From NCBI RefSeq assembly GCF_014764505.1, contig NZ_JACXWX010000024.1, positions 19,337 through 83,336 of the forward strand: a stretch of 64,000 nt of DNA. Reading direction: 5' to 3'. Source of the stretch: Phormidium tenue FACHB-886. Lineage in GTDB: Bacteria > Cyanobacteriota > Cyanobacteriia > Elainellales > Elainellaceae. Under the pieces are notes generated by a model that worked only from the letters and a program-made list of their open reading frames with translations, was not told where the DNA came from and searched no databases. Made by a program: the position numbers and the translations under genes. This document shows, one piece after another, positions 27,402 to 36,440 of this stretch (position 1 is the stretch's first letter; each line of letters starts with the position of its first letter).

Positions 27402-29789
27402 CTAAGAACGTTCCACTTTAAATTGGCTCGTATCCGCCTGTAGTTTTTGCACAACTTGACGTAATTGCTCAAATGCTAATGAGACATGCTCGGCTTCGGT
27501 TGTCGTTTTAGTGGCGATCGCTGCCATGTCTTTCATGGTTTCAGTTACGGTTTCTGAAACTTGCGATTGCAAGACTGTAGCTTGGGAGATCGTAGCAACT
27601 ACTTCATTAATTTGGGTACTTAGCGCTGTGATTTTGTTCAAGCTTTGGCGGGTTTCATCTACTAACTCAACGCCAGTGACAACTTGTTGAGTTCCAAATT
27701 CCATTGCTGCGGTCACTTCATGTATCTCAGATTGAATGCGGCTGACCAAGCTGCCAATTTCACTGGTAGCTTGAGAGGATTGTTCTGCTAAAGCTCGTAC
27801 CTCATGAGCAATCACCACAAAGCCCTTCCCTTGTTCTCCAGCTCTTGATGCTTCGAGCGAGGCGTTGAGTGCAAGCAGGTTGGTTTGATTGGCAAACTTA
27901 TTGATTAATTCAACTACCGTAGAAATTCTCTCAGAAGATTCGCCTAAGTTTTTTACTTTCTTTGCCGTTTGTGCAACTGTCGTTCGGATAGCTTGAATTC
28001 CTTCAACAGTTCGGTTCATAGCGATATCTCCTTCCTCTGCCGTTGCAACTGCCTGTTCTACAGCCATCGCAGCGCTCCTCGCACTAGCCCTTAAACTATG
28101 AACAGTCTCAGCCATGCGTTCAATTTGCTGCATAGCTTGTTTAATTTCCGATGCCTGCTCTGAGGCACCAGCAAGCAGTTCTTGTACCGATCCTTCATTT
28201 AGGCTGGTTGCTTGGGCTACCCGTTGAGCCGCCGCTTGAATTTGAGTTACGATCGTTCGTAGGCTGCTAACTGTGATGTTGTAAGAGTCAGCAATAGTGC
28301 CAATCACATCGGCTGTAACCTTAGCCTGGATAGTTAGATCTCCCTCGCGAATCGGAGCCACGTCCTGCAGCAGTTCGATCGCTCGTTTCTGTAATATATT
28401 TTTCTCTAGTTCGGCAGCTTCCTTCGCATGCTGTACTTCAATGGTTCGCTCTTCTACTCGCTGTTCGAGTTCCTGATTAGTTTGCTCCAAAATTTCATTA
28501 GTTTCTTCCAGTCGGTTGAAGGAGTTGCTGAGTTGTGGTGCAATTTGGTTAAAAGATTGCGCCAGCTCTTCTACTTCGATCACCCCTCGAATTTCTACCT
28601 GCTGATCGAGCTTACCACTAGCCATTGTCTTAAATGCTTCATTTAAGCGAAGAATAGGATGCGTAATTTGGCGAGCAGTGAAAATTCCTAAGATCGTCGC
28701 TAGCCCTAGAGCACCTAAACACAGCAGAATAGTTGTGCGCGTGTTGGCATTGATTTGCTCCATAAAATCAGATTGCGGCACCACAATTCCAATGAGCCAA
28801 TCCAATCCTTTGTCATCCCGTAGCGGAAATACCAACAGATACTGTTTGTTACCGTTAAAGTCAAACTCCAAGTTTTGTTCAGCTTGAATTTGAGTCAAGT
28901 CACTAAAGCGATCGTTGATATGGAGAGCTGCCGCCCGGATGAGAGGGCTACTGCTATTATCCGCTTGAATTCGTTGCACCTTGTTGCTCTCGTCTCGCCG
29001 AAAGGTTTGCTCGGCTGTAGAGGTGGCGATCAACGCTCCATTTCGCTCCATGATAAAAGTCTGTCCACTTTTACCAATCTTGAGCGTTTGCAAAAAATCA
29101 CTGATGTCCGAAGTTCGCAAATTCACCATCAGCACGCCCAGCAAATTTCCTCTGCCGTAAACGGGGCGTACTGCAGACAGTAGCAGCGTTGGTTCAGTGA
29201 TGTGCGGAAAAGGAGCAGCCCAAGTTGCTTCTTCTGCTTTGACGGCGGCTTCATACCAAGGACGTTTCGACGGGTCATAGTTGGGGGAGGAGTCAAACAA
29301 GGTGGTGCGCTGTCCTTGTTCATCTGTGTTGTACCGGGTAAAGGTAAAGTTGTTAGCAGCGTTTGATTCACCCACAAAGAATTGACCTTGGTCAATTCTA
29401 CCGACTGAGACATATTCTTTTTGTTGATTACCAAGGGCAATGATGCTGACAGACTCATTCACCCGTAGTTGTCGCAGAAGATAGGGCTGCCAAGAATCAA
29501 GATTGCGGGGGTTTAGTAGCCCTAAGTTAATGTTGTCTAGATTATTTTGAGTAATTTTGTGAGGTAGAGAAAGATACGTTTGCAGCTTGAGGTCAATACG
29601 CTCAACAATGTTGCTCTGCAGCTGACCTGCTAGATTATCTACTGCTTTCTGCCCGTTGCGGAATGAAAGATAGCCTACAAGCCCGACGGCTGCAAAAATT
29701 TGCAGCACAAAGGGAACTACTAGAACAAGGCGTAATGGCACCTTTTGCAGAAGCAGCCAGCTCCATTGAGGAGATGAAGAATGATTCAT
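27402..29789 (-). CDS. Methyl-accepting chemotaxis protein, dCache type
   Basis: About 795 residues from ATG 29789. Order: a transmembrane helix (LVLVVPFVLQIFAAVGLVGYL), a large periplasmic double-Cache sensor (about 40-350, with RPWYEAAVKAEEATWAAPF and LLGVLMVNLRTSDISDFL), a second helix (TTILLCLGALGLATILGIF), HAMP (RQITHPILRLNEAFKTMASGKLD), a coiled coil, a second HAMP-like unit (REGDLTIQAKVTADVIGTIADSYN) and a methyl-accepting domain with a canonical tip (NQTNLLALNASLEASRAGEQG). The extension back to 29879 runs into a hairpin, so the later ATG is preferred. It is the last gene of a run with a second receptor and a PhnD-like lipoprotein. Confidence 0.93.
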   Translation of the reverse strand: MNHSSSPQWSWLLLQKVPLRLVLVVPFVLQIFAAVGLVGYLSFRNGQKAVDNLAGQLQSNIVERIDLKLQTYLSLPHKITQNNLDNINLGLLNPRNLDSWQPYLLRQLRVNESVSIIALGNQQKEYVSVGRIDQGQFFVGESNAANNFTFTRYNTDEQGQRTTLFDSSPNYDPSKRPWYEAAVKAEEATWAAPFPHITEPTLLLSAVRPVYGRGNLLGVLMVNLRTSDISDFLQTLKIGKSGQTFIMERNGALIATSTAEQTFRRDESNKVQRIQADNSSSPLIRAAALHINDRFSDLTQIQAEQNLEFDFNGNKQYLLVFPLRDDKGLDWLIGIVVPQSDFMEQINANTRTTILLCLGALGLATILGIFTARQITHPILRLNEAFKTMASGKLDQQVEIRGVIEVEELAQSFNQIAPQLSNSFNRLEETNEILEQTNQELEQRVEERTIEVQHAKEAAELEKNILQKRAIELLQDVAPIREGDLTIQAKVTADVIGTIADSYNITVSSLRTIVTQIQAAAQRVAQATSLNEGSVQELLAGASEQASEIKQAMQQIERMAETVHSLRASARSAAMAVEQAVATAEEGDIAMNRTVEGIQAIRTTVAQTAKKVKNLGESSERISTVVELINKFANQTNLLALNASLEASRAGEQGKGFVVIAHEVRALAEQSSQATSEIGSLVSRIQSEIHEVTAAMEFGTQQVVTGVELVDETRQSLNKITALSTQINEVVATISQATVLQSQVSETVTETMKDMAAIATKTTTEAEHVSLAFEQLRQVVQKLQADTSQFKVERS

Positions 29790-29856
29790 GGCTAGAACTC
29801 CACTAGAAGAATTTTTAATAAAGCTAAGTATACTAAAGTGATATTCACGGAGTCCT

Positions 29857-29903
29857 AAATTATTTATTGAAAGCCGCACTCAGCGGCTCTCAATAAATAA
29901 TTT
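29857..29903. terminator. Long hairpin between two receptor genes
   Basis: Arms of 21 bases (29857-29877 and 29883-29903) pair with one mismatch around a 5-base loop. The stem is GC-rich at its tip (GCCGC/GCGGC) and AT-rich at its base (AAATTATTTATTG). It follows the stop of the upstream receptor gene by 40 bases and should terminate that transcript, leaving the downstream receptor to its own promoter or to read-through. Confidence 0.82.
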
Positions 29904-29942
29904 GGTTCTGTTTCAATACAAAGCGCTCTAGAGGCGTTCGCA

Positions 29943-32900
29943 CTAAGGCTTAGCCATCACGTTGAACGTGCTGACAGAAGACTGTAGCTCTTGAGCAACG
30001 ATCACCGTTTGATTAAGCGCCTCGGAGAGCTGGTGAGAGAAATTTGAGGTGCGCTCGGACAGGTGCGCGATCTGCTGCATGAATTGGGCAATTGTCTGAG
30101 AAGTATGCACCTGAGACGCAGTTGCATCAGAAATTGACTGTGCCAGATCGTCAATCTGCTCAGATACATTCAGCATTTGCGCCAAACTTTCTTCTGTTTC
30201 TCGGACAAGCTGTGCTCCATCCACCATTTCCACGAGAACTTGCTCCATTGCCTCATTCACTTGCTTTGCTTCTTGCTGAATAGTGTCCAATAAGGTTTCA
30301 ATAGAGCGCGTTGCTGTGTCAGTACTGGTTGTCAGTTTTCCAACTTTAACTGCAATAAAAGTAAAGTTACGCCGCTCTTCACTCGATGCCTCAGTAGCAT
30401 TATCAAAGAGTGAACTAATTTCGCTTGCTATCTCGCGGATTAGAACGTTCACTTGCGATATATTTTGGGAAGATTTACCCAGCTTTTCTACTTTTTGTGC
30501 AGTTGTTGTAATGGTTGCCTGCAGATCCAGGATCTTTTGGCTGGTCAGATTCATCCTTGCCCCACCCTGCTGAGCGGTAGTAGAAACCATATGGGCAACT
30601 TCAGCCGCCTGTTGAGCACTGCCAGCCACTGCCTGCATCGAGACGGTCATCTGCTCGATTGACTCCAGCGTTTGCGTCGTTTCTTCTGCCTGCTGATGGG
30701 CTTCATTTGCAAGCTGAACGATCGCTTCTTCATTTTGCTTGAGTGCGTCGTTAACCTGATGGGCAGACTGTTTTACCTGGGTTACTAACTTCTGCAGCCG
30801 TTCAATCGTGAAATTGAAAAAGTTTGCAACGTCTGCAATTTCACCATTTGCGTCAGCGCGGACGGTCAGATCGCCTTGAGCAACCCCTTCAATATCGCTG
30901 ATGAGGGCAGAAACCTGCTGTTGTAGATGCTCAGTTTTTTGATGTTGTTCTTCTTTTTGCCGACGCTGCTCTTCAAGCAGCGCTTCTGCCGTGCAGCGAG
31001 CTTCCTGAATTTGTTCAAGCGAGGTGACGCGATCGATCGCTAACTTAAGTTGAGCTGCCAACTGCAGTAAACAGTTGATTTCAAATGCCTGCCAGTCATG
31101 AACCGATTGACAGTCATGTGCAGCTAGCAGTCCAAACAGTCCATTGTCGCTAAAGACTGGAACTACCAGACTTGCTTTCACCTGTAGGTCTGCCAGAAAC
31201 TGCTCGTCAAGCAGAGTTGAATCAAAGACATTGCAGATCGGCACAACCTGCCTTTGTTTACAGGCTTCTAGAAGTTCTGGCGAGATCCACGCTGCCTCTA
31301 GAAGGGAATCAACAGCGTAGGGAAACTCCGGCGCAACGGATGCAGCTTTGATCGTGCCAATCCCTGCAGATTTTACTTGATATAAAATAATGCGATCGAG
31401 TTCAAGAACATCGCGTACATTGTCTAATGCAGTAGTAAAGATGGTTTGAAGCGCTTGGAAATCCTGAGCAGCAGAGCCTGTAATTTGTGCAAACACTTGA
31501 GCTTTACGGGTTTCAGTTTCCTGCTGTTGCAGCAGTCCCCGCATTTGAACCAGAAGTTTATTAAAGGTTTGAGCAAGCGTTTGGGTTTCAGTTGTTCCGG
31601 ATGGGTCAGCAACCACGTTGAAATCGCCGTCTGCCACCTGTTTTGCCGTGCCTGCCAAGTTCCAAATTGGGCGAGAGAGCTGGTTGGACAGCCACAAAAT
31701 TAACCCAGTTGTGACAACGCCCAACAAAAGCGCTGTTACTCCAAACAAGATTAGCAAATCCCGACCAGCAGTAGAAATTTCCTCAACTTCTATTGAAGAA
31801 ATAGCCACCCAATTGGTTCGAGGAATGGTAACCAGTTTGTACTGTCTATCTTGGTGCACAAATGAAGCCGTTAGAGAGCCATCTTCTAAGCGATTCACCG
31901 CCAAATTCTGCAGCGAATATTGGCTCATGAGCTTGTTCACGGCTTCTGTCGGATAGGTTCGTTCGCCGCGATTTTGAACAAAAACGGCAGCGAGTTGCTC
32001 AATGGCTTCACCGCCAATCACATAACGATCGCGTCGAAATCCTTCAGCAGAGAAGGTATCAATCACGCTTGACTCCACAGCATCAATTAGCTGAACGCGC
32101 TGAGAACCGTGAATGCCCGTGCGCTGGATGGACTTTGCCAAAAGACCGAATTTGCGAGTCGGCAGAACTGCCCTAACCACGCCCAAAAACTCACCAGTAT
32201 TCCAATGACGAATTTGTTGAACAACCTCGATCGTAAACCCCTTCGCAGCAAAGTCAAAATCAGGGGGTCCAATCCACTCTCCGTCATTTTTGCCTGCTTG
32301 CCACCATGCTTCATCCCGCTGAACAAAATCAGTGGTTGATCCACTGTAAGCAACGTTAAATCCATGCCGCTCGGTAATCAACAGCTCAGCAATCTCCGCT
32401 GTTTCGATCGTTTCCATGAGATAGCTGTTGAGGCTGCGATGGGTGCGCAAAAGTTTTGTATCTTGATATTGCGCTTCAACCTGCTCAATCGGTAGCTTAT
32501 CGAGTCCGGCTAATTCTGCCTGCTTTCCGCCTGCCAATGCCTCGTTGACCACTAGAGGATTGGTGGCAATGGTTTTAGGAATGGCTAACAGTTCTTCAAG
32601 AACGGCAATTGTTCCCTCGCTGGCAAGCAGCGCTTGGTCTTCTAGCTGCCGCTGAATGCGTTCTTCAGTCCGCTGTTGCACCACGCGATAGCCAACCGCA
32701 CTGGCAAGCATCAACGGTATCAACACCACCGGCAGCACGGTTCGCAGCAGTTGAACGCGCAGGGAAACCCCGTTCTGTTTGAGATTCTGAGGCTGTACCT
32801 CTGTGGATTCGATCGCAGGTCTATCAAGCGCAGAATACTGCTGATTCGATTGGATATTTGCCTGATCAAGGCTTGTTTGAGGCAACAGCGATACATCAGA

Positions 32901-32963
32901 GTCAGTCTGGGAAGAATGTTGCTGATTTTTGTTGCTGAAAAAAACTCGCTTAGGCATGAACAC
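29943..32963 (-). CDS. Chemoreceptor-like protein with GAF and eroded tip
   Basis: A 1006-residue membrane protein: a long Gln/Ser-rich cytoplasmic head (1-65), a transmembrane helix (VLPVVLIPLMLASAVGYRVV), a periplasmic Cache sensor (about 95-390), a second helix (LLILFGVTALLLGVVTTGLILWL), HAMP, a GAF domain (about 490-655), another HAMP-like unit (AQGDLTVRADANGEIADVANFFN) and a methyl-accepting-like coiled coil. The hairpin tip, highly conserved in receptors as NLLALNA-x-EAxRAGE, reads ISSLFDNATEASSEERRNF here, so the residues that contact CheA and CheW are missing. It may signal through another partner. The GAF lacks a bilin cysteine. It lies directly downstream of the PhnD-like gene. Confidence 0.9.
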   Translation of the reverse strand: MFMPKRVFFSNKNQQHSSQTDSDVSLLPQTSLDQANIQSNQQYSALDRPAIESTEVQPQNLKQNGVSLRVQLLRTVLPVVLIPLMLASAVGYRVVQQRTEERIQRQLEDQALLASEGTIAVLEELLAIPKTIATNPLVVNEALAGGKQAELAGLDKLPIEQVEAQYQDTKLLRTHRSLNSYLMETIETAEIAELLITERHGFNVAYSGSTTDFVQRDEAWWQAGKNDGEWIGPPDFDFAAKGFTIEVVQQIRHWNTGEFLGVVRAVLPTRKFGLLAKSIQRTGIHGSQRVQLIDAVESSVIDTFSAEGFRRDRYVIGGEAIEQLAAVFVQNRGERTYPTEAVNKLMSQYSLQNLAVNRLEDGSLTASFVHQDRQYKLVTIPRTNWVAISSIEVEEISTAGRDLLILFGVTALLLGVVTTGLILWLSNQLSRPIWNLAGTAKQVADGDFNVVADPSGTTETQTLAQTFNKLLVQMRGLLQQQETETRKAQVFAQITGSAAQDFQALQTIFTTALDNVRDVLELDRIILYQVKSAGIGTIKAASVAPEFPYAVDSLLEAAWISPELLEACKQRQVVPICNVFDSTLLDEQFLADLQVKASLVVPVFSDNGLFGLLAAHDCQSVHDWQAFEINCLLQLAAQLKLAIDRVTSLEQIQEARCTAEALLEEQRRQKEEQHQKTEHLQQQVSALISDIEGVAQGDLTVRADANGEIADVANFFNFTIERLQKLVTQVKQSAHQVNDALKQNEEAIVQLANEAHQQAEETTQTLESIEQMTVSMQAVAGSAQQAAEVAHMVSTTAQQGGARMNLTSQKILDLQATITTTAQKVEKLGKSSQNISQVNVLIREIASEISSLFDNATEASSEERRNFTFIAVKVGKLTTSTDTATRSIETLLDTIQQEAKQVNEAMEQVLVEMVDGAQLVRETEESLAQMLNVSEQIDDLAQSISDATASQVHTSQTIAQFMQQIAHLSERTSNFSHQLSEALNQTVIVAQELQSSVSTFNVMAKP

Positions 32964-33145
32964 ATCAACTTTAAAATAGCTGGAGCCGAGTGATTGGCAA
33001 TCTCATCGCCAAAAATATCATGCAGATACGGTTGGGTATCACAAGAAAACGTTCTTAGAAAATGATTTTTCCTTGCATATTTTGCATGAACCGATTACCA
33101 CTCGAAGTTAAGGGAGCTGGAGCAATGATTAAAGCTTCATTGCGG

Positions 33146-34078
33146 CTATTTCTGCAGATAGTTCTGCAGCGTCTCATACTGATCTTGCAGACGAGACAGT
33201 GCTCCGTCAGGAAATTCATCAAACTGAGCGGTTTCACTAAACTCTGCCAGAGCCGCTTGTCCTTTCTCAGATTCATCCATTGCAAGCATCACTGCTTTAA
33301 TGGCGTTAGCCTGCTCTGGTGTGATATCAGGGGCAGCCAGAACTACCTGTCTGGGATAGAAATCTGTCTCGGCGATGACAACAAGCTGTTCTCGTTCGGC
33401 TTCGGGAATCTCTTTGAAAGCTTCATTGTCAACAGTGCCAACCGCCACTTTGCCATCGAGAATCCACTCGGCTGTAGTTTCGTCTTCACCTGAGAAGATA
33501 TAGCCTACTTCATCCTCTGCAACTGGGTGATTTGGTTCAGCCTTTTTGACCGGCTTCATATTGGCGCTTAGCATTTCCACCATTGGGAACATAAACCCGG
33601 AGCTAGAATCAGGGTCTTCGAGCGCAATCATCTTGCCTTTAAGATCTGCTAGAGCAGTGATACCGCTATCGCGCCGCGCCACAAACAATGTGTTGTACTC
33701 TGACACACCATCTTTCCAACGTCGCAGAATGGGTGTTCCCCCCGATCGCTCCATCACTTTCATAATCGGATAGACGCTGTCGAAGTAAAGATCGGTTTTA
33801 CCAGAAGCAAGCCATTCTGCGGCAGTTTCAGAATCCGGAGCAATTTCTACTTTGCCTGTGGTAATTCCTGCTGCGCCCAGATTCTTGCCTAGGTAATCGG
33901 CAACTGGCTGGGTTTCAGGCACCAGAGAATCAGGATCGAAATCAACATCTGTAAGGACGATCGCCTCTTTATCAGAGGCAGTGAAGCCGGTCGAAACCTC
34001 AGGAGACGAGCTACAGCTAACTGGAAAAATCAAACTTGCGATCAACACAAGGGGGGCTAGAGACTGGCGTGGCATCAT
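33146..34078 (-). CDS. PhnD-like periplasmic binding lipoprotein
   Basis: A 310-residue solute-binding protein of the phosphate/phosphite/phosphonate (PhnD/PtxB) type. The N-terminal signal ends in FPVSCSSS, with Cys22 as the likely lipidation site. Family features follow: VADYLGKNLG, LASGKTDLYFDSVYP, ADLKGKMIALEDPDSSSGF and VAVGTVDNEAF. No ABC permease or ATPase is encoded nearby. Instead it is followed, after 182 bases, by two receptors on the same strand, so it may deliver its ligand to a sensor rather than a transporter. That role is inferred; the ligand is unknown. Confidence 0.88.
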   Translation of the reverse strand: MMPRQSLAPLVLIASLIFPVSCSSSPEVSTGFTASDKEAIVLTDVDFDPDSLVPETQPVADYLGKNLGAAGITTGKVEIAPDSETAAEWLASGKTDLYFDSVYPIMKVMERSGGTPILRRWKDGVSEYNTLFVARRDSGITALADLKGKMIALEDPDSSSGFMFPMVEMLSANMKPVKKAEPNHPVAEDEVGYIFSGEDETTAEWILDGKVAVGTVDNEAFKEIPEAEREQLVVIAETDFYPRQVVLAAPDITPEQANAIKAVMLAMDESEKGQAALAEFSETAQFDEFPDGALSRLQDQYETLQNYLQK

Positions 34079-34979
34079 GAGTTTTTAAGACTGACGGTGT
34101 TAATTCACACCAAAACCAAAACGTTTGCCCGCAGCTTGAACTCATAGCACAGCCGAACGCTGCTTTAAGTGCGGATAGCAAAAAAGTTTGGTGATGGAGT
34201 GAGGAAGGTTATGCTCGACAGAACGTCTAATGTAGCGATAGATACCCTTTTGCCAATTTTCAGAGTTTAGGGGAAGCTCTGAGCCTAAATTCAGATATTC
34301 AACTGAAATAAGTCTGCCAAGAGAGAATTAGCGGCAAACCCAAGTACTGCAAGACAGCCGCTCTCTGGACTTGAAACCTTTTTCTTAAATTATTAGCTAG
34401 TTGATTACTTGGGATATGGAGTTCACCCTTGTAGCAATTCTTAGAAACTATTCGGAATCTTGCAAGCAGCGTGGAAAAACTTCATCATTACTTCATAAAC
34501 TAATTTATTAAGCAAGTTTGAAAAATAGTGTGTTTGATCTTACGCCATAGCTTTACATAACGAGAGCTACGCATGTGAGCATAACTTTCGTTGTGCTTGC
34601 AATATAACGAAAGTTATGCTCACATGCATCCTATTGATAAAAGTTGAAGCAGTTTTATGGTGAAGCCTATGATCGACTTCAAAACCCTCAGCATAGAGAG
34701 AAGAAGATAGGAAAGAACTGAAACGATGAAGATGATTGATAAAGATAAGTTAATGAAGATACTCAAGAGAACAGCTCTTCTCAAGCGCGATTCATTGAAG
34801 AGAACCTTGGATCGAGCGTTTAACCCATACCAATGAAGCAAGCCCGTCACTTAGGCAATCTGCAACACAGCCCCTTCTAGCCACAATATTTGTAACCGCT
34901 CTTGTAATAGCTTCTGCAATTGGACAGGTCACCATAGATCGCAGTTTATTGCTCCCACCTTTTGTCTGCCTGATCGCTT
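34079..34979. other. Long intergenic region with palindrome
   Basis: About 900 bases between the PhnD-like gene and the TetR gene. It holds the 22-bp perfect palindrome described separately. A 63-codon frame at 34792-34983 overlaps the TetR stop but resembles nothing and starts with TTG, so I do not call it. Promoters for the receptor operon should lie in 34080-34300. Confidence 0.45.
34571..34627. repeat. Perfect 22-bp inverted repeat
   Basis: Arms at 34571-34592 and 34606-34627 are exactly complementary (outer end GCATGTGAGC, inner end ACTTTCGTT) with a 13-base loop. No T-run follows on either strand and neither flanking gene is close, so a simple terminator is unlikely. It could be a cruciform-forming site, a small folded RNA or the fused ends of a lost mobile element. 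Confidence 0.9.
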
Positions 34980-35555
34980 TCAATTCGACCCGTAAGCCTG
35001 GATCATCTTTGCAGCCGCTTTTTCTAGCCTCACTCCATTATCATGTTTTTGGAATAGCCGACGTTCTGCAAACGCGCCATCCGCCAGCATCAGCAGAGCT
35101 GCACTGAGTTCTTCGGCTTGCTCTATCCCTGCCAAATCAGCAAGCTCTGTCAACCGATCGCGCATTTTCTGCTTGTGGGCGATCGCCACTTGATGTCCTG
35201 GGTAGTTTGTTTCTGGAAATTCTGTAGCAGTAATTAGGAATGGGCAGCCGCAATTTTCTGGATCAGCGATCATTTCATCTAGCCAGGCAAAGATCGCCAG
35301 CAACTGCTGCTTAGGATTACCAGCATACAAGTTCACCGCTTCCTCAAATAGCTGCCAGAAACGCTGGTTGCGCCCTTCTAGGTAAGCAACGACCAGATCA
35401 TCCTTGGATGGGAAATAACGGTATAAAGTTGTTTTTGCCACCTCCGATTTAGCAATAATCGTGTCAATACCGATCGCGCGAACACAGTCCTGATAAAACA
35501 GGTCGTCGGCTACAGCAAGAATGCGATCTCTTGCGTCGGTCTGAGGTCTGGGCAT
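34980..35555 (-). CDS. TetR/AcrR-family repressor
   Basis: A 191-residue regulator. The N-terminal helix-turn-helix (about 8-55) reads DRILAVADDLFYQDCVRAIGI and AKSEVAKTTLYRYFPSKDDLVVAYL. The C-terminal ligand-binding part (FLITATEFPE, LADLAGIEQAEELSAALLMLADGAF) is typical of members that sense small hydrophobic or electrophilic compounds. It is divergent from the NAD(P)-binding reductase gene, and the 113-base spacer contains two identical palindromic operators, so it very probably represses both its own gene and the reductase. Confidence 0.93.
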   Translation of the reverse strand: MPRPQTDARDRILAVADDLFYQDCVRAIGIDTIIAKSEVAKTTLYRYFPSKDDLVVAYLEGRNQRFWQLFEEAVNLYAGNPKQQLLAIFAWLDEMIADPENCGCPFLITATEFPETNYPGHQVAIAHKQKMRDRLTELADLAGIEQAEELSAALLMLADGAFAERRLFQKHDNGVRLEKAAAKMIQAYGSN

Positions 35556-35603
35556 GCCAATCTCCGGAGGGCTAGATCATTTTCTATTTTAGCCTTGACA
35601 AGC

Positions 35604-35655
35604 TACAGACCTGTCTGTTTATATGAAGCTAAGCGATACAGACCTGTCTGTTTAT
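35604..35655. promoter_or_regulatory. Twin TetR operators
   Basis: A 19-base sequence containing the perfect palindrome ACAGACCTGTCTGT occurs twice (35604-35622 and 35637-35655). The copies are 33 bp apart, about three helical turns, which suits binding of two repressor dimers on the same face. Position between the divergent TetR and reductase genes makes autoregulation likely. Confidence 0.85.
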
Positions 35656-35668
35656 TAAGAGATTCACC

Positions 35669-36349
35669 ATGAAGATTGGCGTTATTGGCAGTGGCAATAT
35701 GGGGCGATCGCTCGGCATGTTGTGGGCGGAGCAGGGACATGAAGTGTTCTTTGGGGGGCGAACCGCTGAGAAAGGGCAAGCGGTGGCTGCCTTTGCGGGG
35801 AAAGGCACGCAAGGCGGGACAAATGATCAGGCGGCTGCTTTTGGGGAGGTTTTGCTCTACACGGTGCGCGGCATTAATCCGGCGAATGTGTTTTCTTCGA
35901 CTGATCTGCTAGCCGGCAAGATTTTGATCGATCCCAATAATTTTGATATCCCAAACGATTTCAACTACCCGCCGATCGTCAAATCTCTGGCTGAAACACT
36001 AGCAGAGCAAGCTCCAATGGCTCATGTCGTGAAAGCATTCAACACTATTCCCATGGAAGTCTTTGAGCTTGCGCCTGAGCCACTGAGAGAGCATAATGTA
36101 TCGGTCTTTATAGCGGGCAACGACCCAGCAGCCAAACACACAGTAATGCAGCTTGTCGAAGAGATTGGCTTCACCCCAGTCGATTCTGGAACTCTCCGCA
36201 ATGCAGGTTTGATTGAAGGACTGGCAAACTTTTATCGTTTCCTACTCATTGAGCAAAAGCGGGGAGGGTATACAACAATTTCACTCAACGTCCTCCCTGA
36301 ACCGCAAACGCAGCGCCTAGGCGGACGGCAGCCTTCATCCCTAAAGTAG
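35669..36349 (+). CDS. F420-dependent-reductase-like NAD(P)-binding protein
   Basis: A 226-residue protein with an N-terminal Rossmann motif MKIGVIGSGNMGRSLGMLWA and the segments FFGGRTAEKGQAVA, DPNNFDIP, VVKAFNTIPMEVFE and VDSGTLRNAGLIEGLANFY. This is the NADPH-dependent F420 reductase / pyrroline-5-carboxylate reductase-like fold used by many small oxidoreductases. Cyanobacteria may or may not use F420 here, so the electron acceptor is open. It is controlled by the divergent TetR protein through two operators. The true C-terminus (after QKRGGYTTISLNV) is somewhat extended. Confidence 0.85.
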   Translation: MKIGVIGSGNMGRSLGMLWAEQGHEVFFGGRTAEKGQAVAAFAGKGTQGGTNDQAAAFGEVLLYTVRGINPANVFSSTDLLAGKILIDPNNFDIPNDFNYPPIVKSLAETLAEQAPMAHVVKAFNTIPMEVFELAPEPLREHNVSVFIAGNDPAAKHTVMQLVEEIGFTPVDSGTLRNAGLIEGLANFYRFLLIEQKRGGYTTISLNVLPEPQTQRLGGRQPSSLK

Positions 36350-36410
36350 ATCAATCATCAAGCCAGTCTTGTACCTGGTCCAGCAAAACTTCTGGGCAGC
36401 ACCCCGACGC

Positions 36411-36440
36411 AACACCTCAGAGCACCTCAGAGCACCTCAG
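36411..36440. repeat. Three 10-bp tandem units across a stop codon
   Basis: AGCACCTCAG occurs twice, preceded by AACACCTCAG. The stop codon (36427-36429) and last codons of the monooxygenase gene on the minus strand fall inside the array. Confidence 0.85.

Noticed and set aside
34792..34983. 63-codon frame overlapping the TetR stop codon
   Set aside because: TTG start and no resemblance to a known protein; the overlap alone does not support translation.
35604..35655. Possible CRISPR repeat pair
   Set aside because: Only two 19-base copies with a 14-base spacer, and a perfect TetR-type palindrome inside; no array and no cas genes.
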